Notes: a model not told the origin generated them from the letters alone. A stretch of DNA of 16,393 nt from an uncultured Allobaculum sp. (GCA_948467695.1 CAOKFJ010000008.1:1-16393), one strand, 5' to 3'; shown: positions 6,207 through 14,472, counted from the stretch's first letter. Program-made: numbers and translations.

Positions 6207-9149
6207 CTACGCCTTTGAATACTCGGCAGCGTCCTTGAGCTGCACTTTAAGCACCTGGGAGACACCGTCTTTCTGCATTGTGATGCCAAAAAGCGTATCG
6301 CACTGCTCCATGGTGCCCGGGCGATGGGTAACGGTAATGAACTGCGACTGATCTTTGAAGCGGTTGAGATAGCGCGCGAAACGCTCGACGTTCGCCTGGT
6401 CAAGCGCGGCTTCCGCTTCATCGAATATGCACAGAGGCACGGTTCTTGCTTTTAATATAGCAAACAGCACTGATATCGCAATGAGCGCCTTTTCCCCGCC
6501 GGAGAACGTCTGCATGTTTTTGACGGCTTTTCCAGGGGGCTGAACATCGACATCAACACCGCTTTCGAGCATGTTTTCCGGATCGCACAAAACAAGTTTC
6601 GCGTGTCCGCCGCCAAACATCGCCTGGAAGACTTCATCGAGACAGCCGTTGATTTTGTCGAACATTTCCTGAAACTGCGTGATCATTGTCTGGTCCATTT
6701 CATCGACCGCGCCCATGATCTGTTCGCTTGCCGAAATGAGTTCCTGCATCTGCCCGGTCAGAAATTCGTATTTTCCTTTGACTTCTTCAAGCTGTTCCGG
6801 CGCTTCGAGATTGACGCTGCCAAGCTGCGCGATGCGTTTGCGCAAAGCGGCAACGCGCTCTCTCGCACTGTCGAGTTCGACGGGCTGCATTTTTTCCCTC
6901 GCGGCTTCGTATGTGAGCGAATAGTCGTTTCCAAGGCGAAGCAGATCCTGCTCGAGTCTTGTTTCGATGCGCACGAGTTCCTGCTCTTTTGAAGAAAGCG
7001 AAGAAGCCAGCGCGGACAGTTCGCGTCTGGTGCGGCGAAGCGTTTCATTGAGTTCGGCGGCTGCTTCATGCAGCGCTTTTTTATTGTCCTGCTCGATGGA
7101 AATCGATGAGCGCAGCGAATCCTGTCTGGCGTGCAGATCGGAGATGCGCTCGAGCAGGTCGTGATCGCTTGCGGGCGAGGCATCGCTCATTTCTTTCGCT
7201 TTTTTCGCGTCGATATCCAGCGCGTTGAGCTGCGACTGGAGGGATTCGAATTTTTCTTTTTTGATCTGGACGATGTTGGCGAGTTTTTCCTGATCGATCT
7301 GCATCTGCATCAGCGTTCTGCCGTTCTGTCCGTTTCGTGTCTGAATGTCGGAAAGCTTCTGTCTCTCTTCGCGAATGTCTTCATTGAGCGCTTCGATCTG
7401 ATCGAGCAGCTGCTCTTTTTCCTTGCGAAGCGCGGGAAGCGGATTGACAGGCTGCTTGAACGAGCCGCCGGTCATCGCGCCGCCGGCATGAACGACATCT
7501 CCGCCAAGGGTAACGATTTTAACGCTCTGCTTCAGCGCGCGAGCCGCGTTGTTGGCGTGTTCAAGCGAGGAGGCAATCAGAATGCTTCCGAGCAGTCTGT
7601 CGCGCAGGGCGTTGAATTTGGGATCGCAGTCGACAAAATCGCAGGCGACACCAAGAATGCCTTCCTGTCGGCGCGCAATCTGCACCTGCCAGTCCTGCAG
7701 GTGTCTTGGCTTGCATACGCTCAGCGGCAGAAAGGTCGCGCGTCCGCTGTTCGATTTTTTCAGCCATCCGATCGCGCGGCGTGCGTCTTCTTCGCGTTCA
7801 ACGACAATCTGCTCCGATGCGGAAGCAAGCGCCGTCGAAATCGCAGGCGCGTATTCATCCGGACAAGTCAGAAGATCGCCCGCCATGCCGCAGATGCCGC
7901 CAAGGCGTCTCTGGTTCTGCATAACTGCCTGTACGCCATGGTTGCGGTAAGGCGGATGAGCGATGCGCGATTCAACACCGGCGAGGCGGTTTTGCAGGGA
8001 GTGAAGCGCGCTGTTGAGCTCTTCGATTTTTCTTGCCTGACGCACGCCCTCGGCTAGCGACTGCTGATGAGCGTGTTCTTTGGATTTGGTCTCCAGTCTT
8101 GCCGCAGCGAGTCTTTCCCTGCGGTCTTCGTACTCGAATTTCGCTTCGCCGAAGAGTTCGAGAAGCGACTGTCTGCTCGCTTCGGCATCTTCGGATGTCA
8201 TGGCGATTTTGCGTCGTTCATCCGCGGCGGCTTTCTGCTTCTGCAGACTGACAGAAAGCTCCATCACACGCGCCAGTTCAGACTGCAGCGACGCGAGCGC
8301 GCCATCGCATTTGAGCAGCGCTTCCTGATTGGCTGCCAGTTGCTCATCCGCGTGCATGTTTTCTGAAGAGAGTGCGGTATGGCGCATCTTCATCTCGTCG
8401 ATCTGCGCTTTGAGCTCTTCTTCTTTTTTCTTGTTGGCTTCAATCTGAATTGCGAGCACCGAAATTTCAATGGAAGAAAGTTCTTCTTTGCAGGCGATGT
8501 ATTCATTCGCCTTCTTCGCCTGGCGTTCGAGTGTTTCGAGCTGCGATTTGCAGGAATCCACCTGGTCCTGCACGCGCTCGAGGTTGTTTTTGACGTTTTC
8601 CAGTTTGGAAAGCGAGATTTTCTTTCGTTTCTTGTATTTGGCTACACCAGCCGCCTCTTCAAACAGCAGGCGTCTTTCCTCGGGTTTCGCATCCGCGAAA
8701 GAGGAAATGTTTCCCTGGGAAATAATGGACAGCGAATCGCGTCCAAGTCCGGTGTCCATGACGAGATCCTGAATGTCTTTCAAGCGGCACGGGGTCTTGT
8801 TGATCCAGTTGGAGATTTCCGAGGAACCGCGCTGAATCTGGCGCGTAATCTCGATTTCTTCAAACGGCGAGTCGAAAATCTTCTGGCTGTTGTCGAACAC
8901 GAGCGTAACGCGCGCGATATTGACAGGCTTGCGATTCTGCGAACCCGCAAAAATCATCTCGTTGAGCGAGGAGCCGGAGCGAAGGGATTTGGCGGACTGC
9001 TCGCCTAACGCGAAGCGCACAGCGTCGGTCACGTTGCTTTTGCCGCAGCCGTTGGGTCCGACAATGCCAGTCAGCGGCTGTTCAAAGTTCAGTACGCTTT
9101 TGTTGGCGAAACTTTTGAATCCGCTCAGTTCGATTCGTTTAAGAAACAT
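6207..9149 (-). CDS. smc: Chromosome partition protein SMC (short-arm form)
   Basis: The ATPase core of the SMC-ScpAB condensin that compacts and segregates the chromosome. Of 980 residues, the N-terminal head has Walker A GPNGCGKS (31-38) and a Q-loop at SIISQGNIS (141-149). One coiled-coil arm spans about 170-415. The hinge spans about 417-550 and ends with the GGAMTGGS motif (556-563). The returning arm reaches about 800. The C-terminal head has the signature FSGGEK (882-887), Walker B LCIFDE (906-911) and the HRPGTM switch (from 942). Head and hinge are complete, so the reduced length comes from shorter arms. I chose ATG 9149 because GGAGGG is five bases upstream; a GTG two codons earlier overlaps that site. 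It heads the smc-ftsY-ylxM operon. The rnc gene often found upstream is replaced by divergent plus-strand genes. Confidence 0.97.
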   Translation of the reverse strand: MFLKRIELSGFKSFANKSVLNFEQPLTGIVGPNGCGKSNVTDAVRFALGEQSAKSLRSGSSLNEMIFAGSQNRKPVNIARVTLVFDNSQKIFDSPFEEIEITRQIQRGSSEISNWINKTPCRLKDIQDLVMDTGLGRDSLSIISQGNISSFADAKPEERRLLFEEAAGVAKYKKRKKISLSKLENVKNNLERVQDQVDSCKSQLETLERQAKKANEYIACKEELSSIEISVLAIQIEANKKKEEELKAQIDEMKMRHTALSSENMHADEQLAANQEALLKCDGALASLQSELARVMELSVSLQKQKAAADERRKIAMTSEDAEASRQSLLELFGEAKFEYEDRRERLAAARLETKSKEHAHQQSLAEGVRQARKIEELNSALHSLQNRLAGVESRIAHPPYRNHGVQAVMQNQRRLGGICGMAGDLLTCPDEYAPAISTALASASEQIVVEREEDARRAIGWLKKSNSGRATFLPLSVCKPRHLQDWQVQIARRQEGILGVACDFVDCDPKFNALRDRLLGSILIASSLEHANNAARALKQSVKIVTLGGDVVHAGGAMTGGSFKQPVNPLPALRKEKEQLLDQIEALNEDIREERQKLSDIQTRNGQNGRTLMQMQIDQEKLANIVQIKKEKFESLQSQLNALDIDAKKAKEMSDASPASDHDLLERISDLHARQDSLRSSISIEQDNKKALHEAAAELNETLRRTRRELSALASSLSSKEQELVRIETRLEQDLLRLGNDYSLTYEAAREKMQPVELDSARERVAALRKRIAQLGSVNLEAPEQLEEVKGKYEFLTGQMQELISASEQIMGAVDEMDQTMITQFQEMFDKINGCLDEVFQAMFGGGHAKLVLCDPENMLESGVDVDVQPPGKAVKNMQTFSGGEKALIAISVLFAILKARTVPLCIFDEAEAALDQANVERFARYLNRFKDQSQFITVTHRPGTMEQCDTLFGITMQKDGVSQVLKVQLKDAAEYSKA

Positions 9150-9176
9150 GTGCACCCTCCATTTCTCTAAGTGCTT

Positions 9177-9205
9177 ATTTTCTCATGCTCCAACTTTCTT
9201 TTCAA
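9177..9205 (-). promoter_or_regulatory. Possible vegetative promoter of the smc operon
   Basis: On the minus strand TTGAAA (9205-9200, 5 of 6 consensus) is 17 bases from GAAAAT (9182-9177, 4 of 6). Transcription would begin about 20 bases before the smc start codon, leaving room for the GGAGGG site. The -10 is weak, so this is tentative. Confidence 0.35.
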
Positions 9206-9431
9206 ATTCACGGATATGGTCTGCCCTATCCCCATCCGTATCTCTCAAAAGCCGCTGACATTTTTGTCCGGGCGTAAATATGCTTTTGGCAGAGTGAATA
9301 TGCGATTGTTTTTGCGAAAAGATGAAGCGCATGCAAATGTTGTTCATACATCTAGTTTTCATCTCTAGATTCAATTAGAATGAAAAACAGATATACACAA
9401 CCGCTTTTGATAGCGGCACAAGGAGATCCCT

Positions 9432-10169
9432 ATGAGTTCAACCGCAATGAAAATGACACCTCCTCTAACGGATACGGGAGGAAACAGTAAAAACGATAAA
9501 AACGAAAAGACCAGACGCAAAGGCCGCAAACTGATGAAAGACACCTTTCATCTGACCTTTGGCGAAGAGATCGGCAACGCTGTAAGCCATGGCGTAATGA
9601 TGATCCTTCTGCTTATCTCCATGCCCCCGCTGTCGGTTATCGCCTTCATGAAAGCCGGATGGGCCGGATGCATCGGCGTGGGCATTTATCTGATCTGCAT
9701 GATCTGCATGTTTGGCGGAAGCTGCCTGTATCACATCATGCCCTATGACACGACGTGGAAAACGGTTTTTCGCAAGCTCGACCACATCTCCATTCTCCTG
9801 GCCATCGCGGGCACCTATACGCCGATCTGTCTGATTATGCTTGCCGGTCCAATCGGCTATACGATTTTAGCCATCGAATGGATTCTTGCCATCATCGGCA
9901 TCATCCTCAAAAGCGTTTCCCGCTATTCGCATCCGGTTGTCTCCATGATTCTCTACATGCTGATGGGATGGATGGCGATCTTTGTTCTTCCCATGGTCTG
10001 GAACCGTGTCGGTCCGGGTTTTGTCGGACTGATTGCAGGAGGCGGCGTGTTCTATACCATCGGCGCGTTTTTCTACGCGAAGAAGAAACCGTACTGTCAT
10101 TTCGTATGGCATCTGATGATTGCCGCTGCCGCGATCATGCATTTGAGCGCAATTATGATTTATCTTTAG
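9432..10169 (+). CDS. Hemolysin III family (PAQR-type) membrane protein
   Basis: An integral membrane protein of 245 residues with about seven hydrophobic segments after a 38-residue hydrophilic, lysine-rich N-terminus. Family motifs are EEIGNAVSHG (45-54), SCLYH (97-101), the LDHISI...AGTYTP region (116-131) and HFVWH (223-227) with a further His at 237. H101, H223 and H227 correspond to the metal-binding histidines of the PAQR/adiponectin-receptor superfamily, so a metal-dependent hydrolase acting on lipids is plausible. The name comes from a Bacillus cereus haemolysin, and lytic activity is not established for most members. AAGGAG lies seven bases before the ATG. An alternative start at Met35 would give the usual family N-terminus, but lacks as good a site. 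It is divergent from smc. Confidence 0.93.
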   Translation: MSSTAMKMTPPLTDTGGNSKNDKNEKTRRKGRKLMKDTFHLTFGEEIGNAVSHGVMMILLLISMPPLSVIAFMKAGWAGCIGVGIYLICMICMFGGSCLYHIMPYDTTWKTVFRKLDHISILLAIAGTYTPICLIMLAGPIGYTILAIEWILAIIGIILKSVSRYSHPVVSMILYMLMGWMAIFVLPMVWNRVGPGFVGLIAGGGVFYTIGAFFYAKKKPYCHFVWHLMIAAAAIMHLSAIMIYL

Positions 10170-10342
10170 AAAAAATCCTGCTTCGAAGCCCGTTCCGAAC
10201 GTGACAGGTAACTGATTCGGTGTCAAAATAATTGAGAGTGACTTTCACCGCGACATGCATGTTTCTCATATCGGCGAATGTGCGATAGTGCCATGCGGTG
10301 TATCCAAATCCAATTGCATACGAATTTAGAAAGGTGAATTAT

Positions 10343-11122
10343 ATGCCCTCCTATACACGTTCCATTGAACAGATCATTTCCAGCTTTCTGAACAACCAGA
10401 CAGAAAAGAACGCCGTTCTTCTCTTCGAAAAAATGACGCAGGTTCCGTATTATGTCGCTCTTGCTCCGTTTGGCGCGCTTGATCAGGCGCAGCGCACGCA
10501 AATCAAAGACAAGATCGATAATGCGCTTGTCAGCGGCGACTGGAGCGATGTTCCGCTTCTGCTCGTTGAATTCAATTCGGACAAAGGCGCTATTCTTCCT
10601 CTGTACACAAGCGAGAAGCAGATTGCGAAAGACGGCATGACCGATGCCGGCATCAAAGTTTCCTTCAACGCTGTATACTCGCTGCTCAAAAGCCGCGAAG
10701 ACATCGGCGTCCTGTTTATCAATCCCAAAGGCGATCCAATTTCCTTTATGCGCGATCAGTTCCTCGAAAGCTTCGCCAAGCGCGTGACGTCCACAAGTAC
10801 GGCTCAGTTTGAAGCCGGTGAAGTGGTGACTTTTGAAAACGGTGCAGGCAAAGCGCTCCCGGAAGCGGTAAAAGCGCTGCTTCTTGCCGCAGCCGGCTAT
10901 CCGGAGATCACAAAAGTATGGCTCGCCCGCTCGAAAGACAGCGAGAAAAAGAATCCCTGGATGATCGTAGTCGAATCAAACGCCAAACGTCCGGACAGCT
11001 ACAAAGGTCTTGCCGAAGCATTCATTCAGCTCCAGCAGGATGGTCCGGTTATGCTTGCCTTTGCGGACGACGAAATCTCTGCCGATATTGTTTCCACATT
11101 CGCTCCGATCTACAAACGCTAA
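10343..11122 (+). CDS. SseB family protein
   Basis: A cytosolic protein of 259 residues with two domains: an SseB N-terminal-like region (about 20-137: VLLFEKM, PLLLVEF, ILPLYTSEKQI, GVLFINPKGDPISF) and an SseB C-terminal-like region (about 158-257: LPEAVKALL, KVWLARSK, WMIVVES, GPVMLAF). The E. coli namesake is linked to serine sensitivity; its biochemical role is unclear, and SseB-like domains also occur near secretion-related genes. I identify the family from the pattern of motifs, not from a search. The ATG at 10343 has AAAGGTGA upstream; an ATG 15 codons earlier has no site. It follows the hemolysin III gene after 173 bases with no terminator visible between, so readthrough is possible. 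A strong terminator follows. Confidence 0.8.
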   Translation: MPSYTRSIEQIISSFLNNQTEKNAVLLFEKMTQVPYYVALAPFGALDQAQRTQIKDKIDNALVSGDWSDVPLLLVEFNSDKGAILPLYTSEKQIAKDGMTDAGIKVSFNAVYSLLKSREDIGVLFINPKGDPISFMRDQFLESFAKRVTSTSTAQFEAGEVVTFENGAGKALPEAVKALLLAAAGYPEITKVWLARSKDSEKKNPWMIVVESNAKRPDSYKGLAEAFIQLQQDGPVMLAFADDEISADIVSTFAPIYKR

Positions 11123-11179
11123 CTCAATTGAGCATTCCCGCTTTCGCGGATGCTTCCCATACCGCATATGACATTTCTT

Positions 11180-11213
11180 CTCCGCACGCGCCTGGCGCAT
11201 GCGGAGTTTTTTT
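11180..11213 (+). terminator. Strong rho-independent terminator after the SseB-family gene
   Basis: CTCCGCA (11180-11186) pairs with TGCGGAG (11200-11206), with further GC pairing inside after one mismatch, followed by seven T (11207-11213). A weaker imperfect hairpin lies just before it at about 11131-11153 (GCAT..CCGC / GCGG.ATGC). Confidence 0.93.
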
Positions 11214-11304
11214 CACTGCTTTATCGCGTCATAGTCTTCGCAAAGGTGAATGTTTCGCTGTTTACTTAGAAGCTGATTGTCTTTGAGTACTGTTTTCCAA
11301 AACG

Positions 11305-11372
11305 AAAAAAGTCTTTCCTGCAGCAGCCTGGCATGATGAATCGTCACATCAGGCGTGCGCTGCAGGAAAGAC
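11305..11372 (-). terminator. Long terminator hairpin after rseP
   Basis: A perfect 14-base inverted repeat, GTCTTTCCTGCAGC (11311-11324) with its complement at 11359-11372, flanks a 34-base interior that itself can form a second stem (GCCT/AGGC and GATG/CATC). On the minus strand six T follow (11310-11305). It starts 36 bases after the rseP stop and faces the plus-strand terminator of the SseB-family gene, so the two transcripts converge. Confidence 0.85.
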
Positions 11373-11407
11373 TTGATCAGTCACTAGACTTTTTCTAAAG
11401 ACTCTTC

Positions 11408-12640
11408 TTAAAAGAAGAAACGAACGATATCGTTGTAGGTTGAAAAAATGAGCAGACCAAACAGAAGTACATAGCTTCCTAAAATGATGTACTCAATCAC
11501 TCGCTGCGACATCTTGCGACGGGTGATTTTTTCAAAAAGCAGGATCAGAATTCGCCCGCCATCAAGCGCGGGTACCGGAAGCAGGTTGAATATGCCGATA
11601 TTGAGCGAGATCAGCGCGCAAAGCGAGAGATACGGCATCCAGCCGTAGCTGACGATCTGGTCCGTCATTTTGTAAATGCCCACAGGACCGGAAAGCGATT
11701 CAACACCTTTGCCCTGCACAAGATTGCCTAGCGAGCGGAAAACGAGCGCGGTGTTGTCCCACAGGTCGTTCCATCCGTATTTGACAGCTTCAAGCACATT
11801 GATCTTTTTGACGGGAGAATGCGCGACAAAGCCAATCTGGTAAGCGCCCGATTCTTCGATGTAGTCGGGTGTCATGTACACCTCGATTTCCTCACCATCC
11901 CGATCAATGGTAAAGAGCGATTCGCCATGGTTGTAGATCAGAAACTCTGACACATCCATGAGTGTTTTTGGTGTCGCGATCGTGCCATCATTCGCTTCAA
12001 TGCGCACGATGCGATCGCCGGGCTTCAGGTCAGCTTTGGCAGCCGGAGAGTTTTCATAGACATCTGCCACGACCGGTTCAGCGGGCAGGTTCACATAGCC
12101 GCGCACCGCGAAGACTGTTGTCATCAGTCCAAGAGCGAGAATAAAGTTCATCACTACACCTGCGACAAGAACGATTACCTGCTGCCAGGCGGGCTTGTTG
12201 TTGAGACGCTCATTTTCGGGAACAGCAGCGAGCCAGTCCTCTTCTTCGTCTTCTTCCTCTTCTTTTTTTGGAATCAGTTCGATGTTGTCGACATTGAACT
12301 GAGCAATCTCTTCAAGATCGCGGTCGAGTTTTTCTTCCTCAATGCTTTTGTCTTCATTGCTTAGGGCATGCGCATCTTCGGATTGGCTGTCGTCATCTTC
12401 TTCGTCTTCGACGCCGTTCTCTCCGGCAATGCTCACATAGCCGCCAAGCGGGATCGCGCGAATAGAGAAGATGGTATTCTTCCCTTTTCGCTGATAAATC
12501 GCCGGACCCATGCCGATGGAAAACTCATGACAATGCACGCCAAACGCGCGGGCTGCTAGAAAGTGCCCCAGTTCATGAATGACGATGATCACGCCAAGCA
12601 TCAGCACAAAGGCTAGAAGTCCGATCAGAAAATTGATCAT
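11408..12640 (-). CDS. rseP: RIP site-2 metalloprotease RseP/RasP with an acidic loop insert
   Basis: A zinc intramembrane protease that cleaves membrane-bound anti-sigma factors and leftover signal peptides. Of 410 residues, TM1 carries HELGH (22-26). The beta-hairpin IRAIPLGGYVSIAGE spans 60-74. Residues 75-147 are a very acidic loop (runs DEEDDD at 79-84, EEEEDEEED at 127-135). NKPAWQQVIVLVAGVVMNF (148-166) begins TM2. One PDZ domain spans about 178-258, and NLLPVPALDGGR (352-363) is the second metal motif. One PDZ is normal for Firmicutes. In typical Firmicutes homologues the loop before NKPxW is about 15 residues, so roughly 55 are extra. By known topology this loop is cytosolic. The start at 12640 has AAAGGA eight bases upstream. 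It lies in the cdsA-rseP cluster but behind a terminator, so it probably has its own promoter. Confidence 0.97.
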   Translation of the reverse strand: MINFLIGLLAFVLMLGVIIVIHELGHFLAARAFGVHCHEFSIGMGPAIYQRKGKNTIFSIRAIPLGGYVSIAGENGVEDEEDDDSQSEDAHALSNEDKSIEEEKLDRDLEEIAQFNVDNIELIPKKEEEEDEEEDWLAAVPENERLNNKPAWQQVIVLVAGVVMNFILALGLMTTVFAVRGYVNLPAEPVVADVYENSPAAKADLKPGDRIVRIEANDGTIATPKTLMDVSEFLIYNHGESLFTIDRDGEEIEVYMTPDYIEESGAYQIGFVAHSPVKKINVLEAVKYGWNDLWDNTALVFRSLGNLVQGKGVESLSGPVGIYKMTDQIVSYGWMPYLSLCALISLNIGIFNLLPVPALDGGRILILLFEKITRRKMSQRVIEYIILGSYVLLFGLLIFSTYNDIVRFFF

Positions 12641-12717
12641 GAAATATCCTTTCTATCGTTGTATTCATACTAATTGTGTGCACGTATTCCATCCTGTAAG
12701 CATTCAGGAACACGGCA

Positions 12718-12739
12718 GTATGGTGCCCTCGCACCATAC
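12718..12739 (-). promoter_or_regulatory. Hairpin in the rseP 5' leader
   Basis: GTATGGTGC (12718-12726) and GCACCATAC (12731-12739) form a perfect 9-base stem with a four-base loop, about 80 bases upstream of the rseP ATG. There is no T-run on either strand, so it is not a simple terminator. A second small stem (CCTG/CAGG) follows toward rseP. It could be an mRNA-stabilising leader or a protein-binding site. Confidence 0.35.
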
Positions 12740-12819
12740 CACAGAAAAATCAAATGAAGATCAAATGGCAAAAGAAACATATACACATAAGATGCCTCAA
12801 TCGCATTCAGGGTATATCT

Positions 12820-12855
12820 CACAACAAACAAGCCGGCATTGTCAACAATGCCGGC
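12820..12855 (-). terminator. Probable terminator after cdsA
   Basis: GCCGGCATTG (12832-12841) and CAATGCCGGC (12846-12855) form a perfect 10-base stem with a TCAA loop. On the minus strand the sequence after it is TGTTTGTTGT, T-rich but interrupted by G, so termination may be incomplete and allow some readthrough into rseP. Confidence 0.7.
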
Positions 12856-12939
12856 CTTGCAAGCCAATAAAATTCAGCGTTCGTTTCGCATACGCGCATG
12901 CGCAAAGCGATAAGCATGCATTCGTGTCTGATCTGTCAA

Positions 12940-13737
12940 TCAGAACAGCGGAACGGTAAAACATGTGTACAGAATACCGAAGAGAATGATATTCATCAAA
13001 AGCGAATCCACTCGATCAAGCACACCGCCATGTCCGGGAAGAAGCGACGAGAAGTCTTTCTTCTTGTAGTGCCGTTTCATTACAGAAAAGCACAGGTCTC
13101 CGAGTTCAGCTGCTACCGGAGCGACCACACAAACCGCAATAATCAGCGCAAGATTCATGCCTTTCATGAAGAACAGGCTCACGACAAGTGAAAGCACGAA
13201 TCCGACAAGCCATCCTCCAAAGAAGCCTTCCCAGGTTTTCTTGGGCGAAACGCGTTCAATCATTTTGTGCTTGCCCATGAAGCGTCCGAAGAAATATGCG
13301 CCGGTGTCGCTGCCGTAAGTCGCAAGAATAATCGTCCACAAATAGCGCTTGTCTGCCGAAATAAAGATCTGCATGGACGTGTATGCGAGCGCGAAAATCA
13401 CCAGGAAAGAAAGCGTTGCAAAGCAGGCTTCCTCGCTGAAGGATTTCACAAAAATCGGAAGCACCCATATAGCGACAATCATCGGCGCCATATACACGAG
13501 CAGCGTCGCTGCTGTGACGTGACTTGCCATGAACCAGGGTAGACCAAGCACCCAGATAATCGCGGCAAGCGTTACCCAGAGTCCCCATCGGCGATAGCGC
13601 GGAATGCAGTGCAGCCATTCATACGCGCCGGCAGCCACGATAAAGACAGCCAGACACTGCAGGGGAATGCCGCCCCATAATACCGGGAACAGAACGATGG
13701 CGATGATAACCAGTGCGGTAAGGATTCTAGTTTTCAT
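12940..13737 (-). CDS. cdsA: Phosphatidate cytidylyltransferase
   Basis: Makes CDP-diacylglycerol from CTP and phosphatidic acid, the branch point of phospholipid synthesis, in the membrane. The 265-residue protein has about eight hydrophobic segments. YGSDTGAYFFGR (141-152) and SPKKTWEGFFGG (164-175) are conserved, and residues 218-244 match the CdsA signature throughout (S218, K221-R222, K229-D230... then GHGGVLDRVD at 235-244). I chose the ATG at 13737 because GGAGG lies eight bases upstream and the first membrane segment follows at once; a frame-open ATG 18 codons earlier sits inside uppS. It overlaps the uppS end by 11 bases, indicating coupling. Confidence 0.96.
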   Translation of the reverse strand: MKTRILTALVIIAIVLFPVLWGGIPLQCLAVFIVAAGAYEWLHCIPRYRRWGLWVTLAAIIWVLGLPWFMASHVTAATLLVYMAPMIVAIWVLPIFVKSFSEEACFATLSFLVIFALAYTSMQIFISADKRYLWTIILATYGSDTGAYFFGRFMGKHKMIERVSPKKTWEGFFGGWLVGFVLSLVVSLFFMKGMNLALIIAVCVVAPVAAELGDLCFSVMKRHYKKKDFSSLLPGHGGVLDRVDSLLMNIILFGILYTCFTVPLF

Positions 13738-14431
13738 CGGCAAGGCCTCCAAAACGGCGATTGCGCCCTGCAAAGTCGGCAAGACATTCATCCAGTGCGG
13801 CTTCGTCGAACTCGGGCCACGATTTCGGTGTAAAAATCATTTCCGCATAGGCGATCTGCCATAAAAGGAAGTTGGAAATACGCACTTCACCGCTCGTGCG
13901 AATGAGCAGATCCACCTCTTCAGGAACAAAGAGATAGTTCGAGAATTCTTCTTCCGTGATATCGTTTGCTCTTTCGCCTTTTGCAACTTGATCGGCATAT
14001 TTGCGCATGCCAAGAAGGATTTCTCGGCGCGATCCGTAGTTGATGGCAAGACACAGTTCCATGCCTGTGTTGTTCGCAGTCTGGTTCACAGCTTTCATGA
14101 TCGTTTTCTGCGTGCCTGCCGGGAAGCGCTCAAGCTCGCCGGCAAACGTTACGCGGATATTGTTATCCATGAGTTCCTGAATAAACGTATTGAAAAACAT
14201 GCCGGGAAGTTTGCACAGGTAGGACACCTCGTCTTCCGGTCGTTTCCAGTTCTCCGTGGAGAAGGCATAAAGAATCAGTTTCTGAATTCCTCTGCGCTGT
14301 GCTTCAAGTGCCACATCGCGGACACGGTCGGCGCCTTTTTTATGACCAGCGGTACGGGGAAGCCCCTGCTTTTTCGCCCAGCGTCCATTGCCGTCCATGA
14401 TGATGGCGACTGTCTTTGGCGTTGTATCCAT
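13727..14431 (-). CDS. uppS: Undecaprenyl diphosphate synthase (cis-prenyltransferase)
   Basis: Condenses farnesyl diphosphate with eight isopentenyl diphosphates to give the C55 lipid carrier for cell-wall precursors. The 234 residues have the family's motifs: MDGNGRWA (12-19, catalytic Asp13), GH at 29-30, YAFSTENW (55-62), and DLLIRTSGEVRISNFL (174-189) with the IPP-binding arginines. AAAGGAG lies six bases before the ATG. The length is slightly below the 240-260 norm, with nothing missing. It forms a tight pair with cdsA. Upstream, the pyrH-frr terminator implies that uppS has its own promoter within the 135-base gap. Confidence 0.97.
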   Translation of the reverse strand: MDTTPKTVAIIMDGNGRWAKKQGLPRTAGHKKGADRVRDVALEAQRRGIQKLILYAFSTENWKRPEDEVSYLCKLPGMFFNTFIQELMDNNIRVTFAGELERFPAGTQKTIMKAVNQTANNTGMELCLAINYGSRREILLGMRKYADQVAKGERANDITEEEFSNYLFVPEEVDLLIRTSGEVRISNFLLWQIAYAEMIFTPKSWPEFDEAALDECLADFAGRNRRFGGLADEN

Positions 14432-14447
14432 TGACGTCTCCTTTCCT

Positions 14448-14472
14448 ATGCCGAAATTGATGTCTTCGGCAT
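14448..14472 (-). promoter_or_regulatory. Hairpin directly upstream of the uppS ribosome binding site
   Basis: ATGCCGAA (14448-14455) and TTCGGCAT (14465-14472) form a perfect 8-base stem with a 9-base loop, ending about four bases before the AAAGGAG site of uppS. There is no T-run. It could affect translation start or mRNA stability; no ligand or protein is suggested by the sequence. Confidence 0.35.

Larger units (their letters stand above)
12641..12939. other. Gene-free gap between cdsA and rseP where dxr is usually found
   Basis: No credible gene on either strand. From the right it holds the cdsA terminator (12820-12855), an A/T-rich segment that may carry an rseP promoter, a strong hairpin without a T-run (12718-12739) and the rseP ribosome binding site. 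In many Firmicutes dxr (MEP pathway) fills this position; nothing resembling it remains. Confidence 0.6.

Noticed and set aside
7131..8057. Long plus-strand open frames opposite smc
   Set aside because: They lie entirely within the SMC hinge and arm coding sequence, and show no family features.
10170..10342. Possible promoter or terminator between the two plus-strand genes
   Set aside because: GCTTCGAAGC and a TTGAGA are present, but there is no T-run after a stem and no acceptable -10 at the right distance, so neither could be supported.
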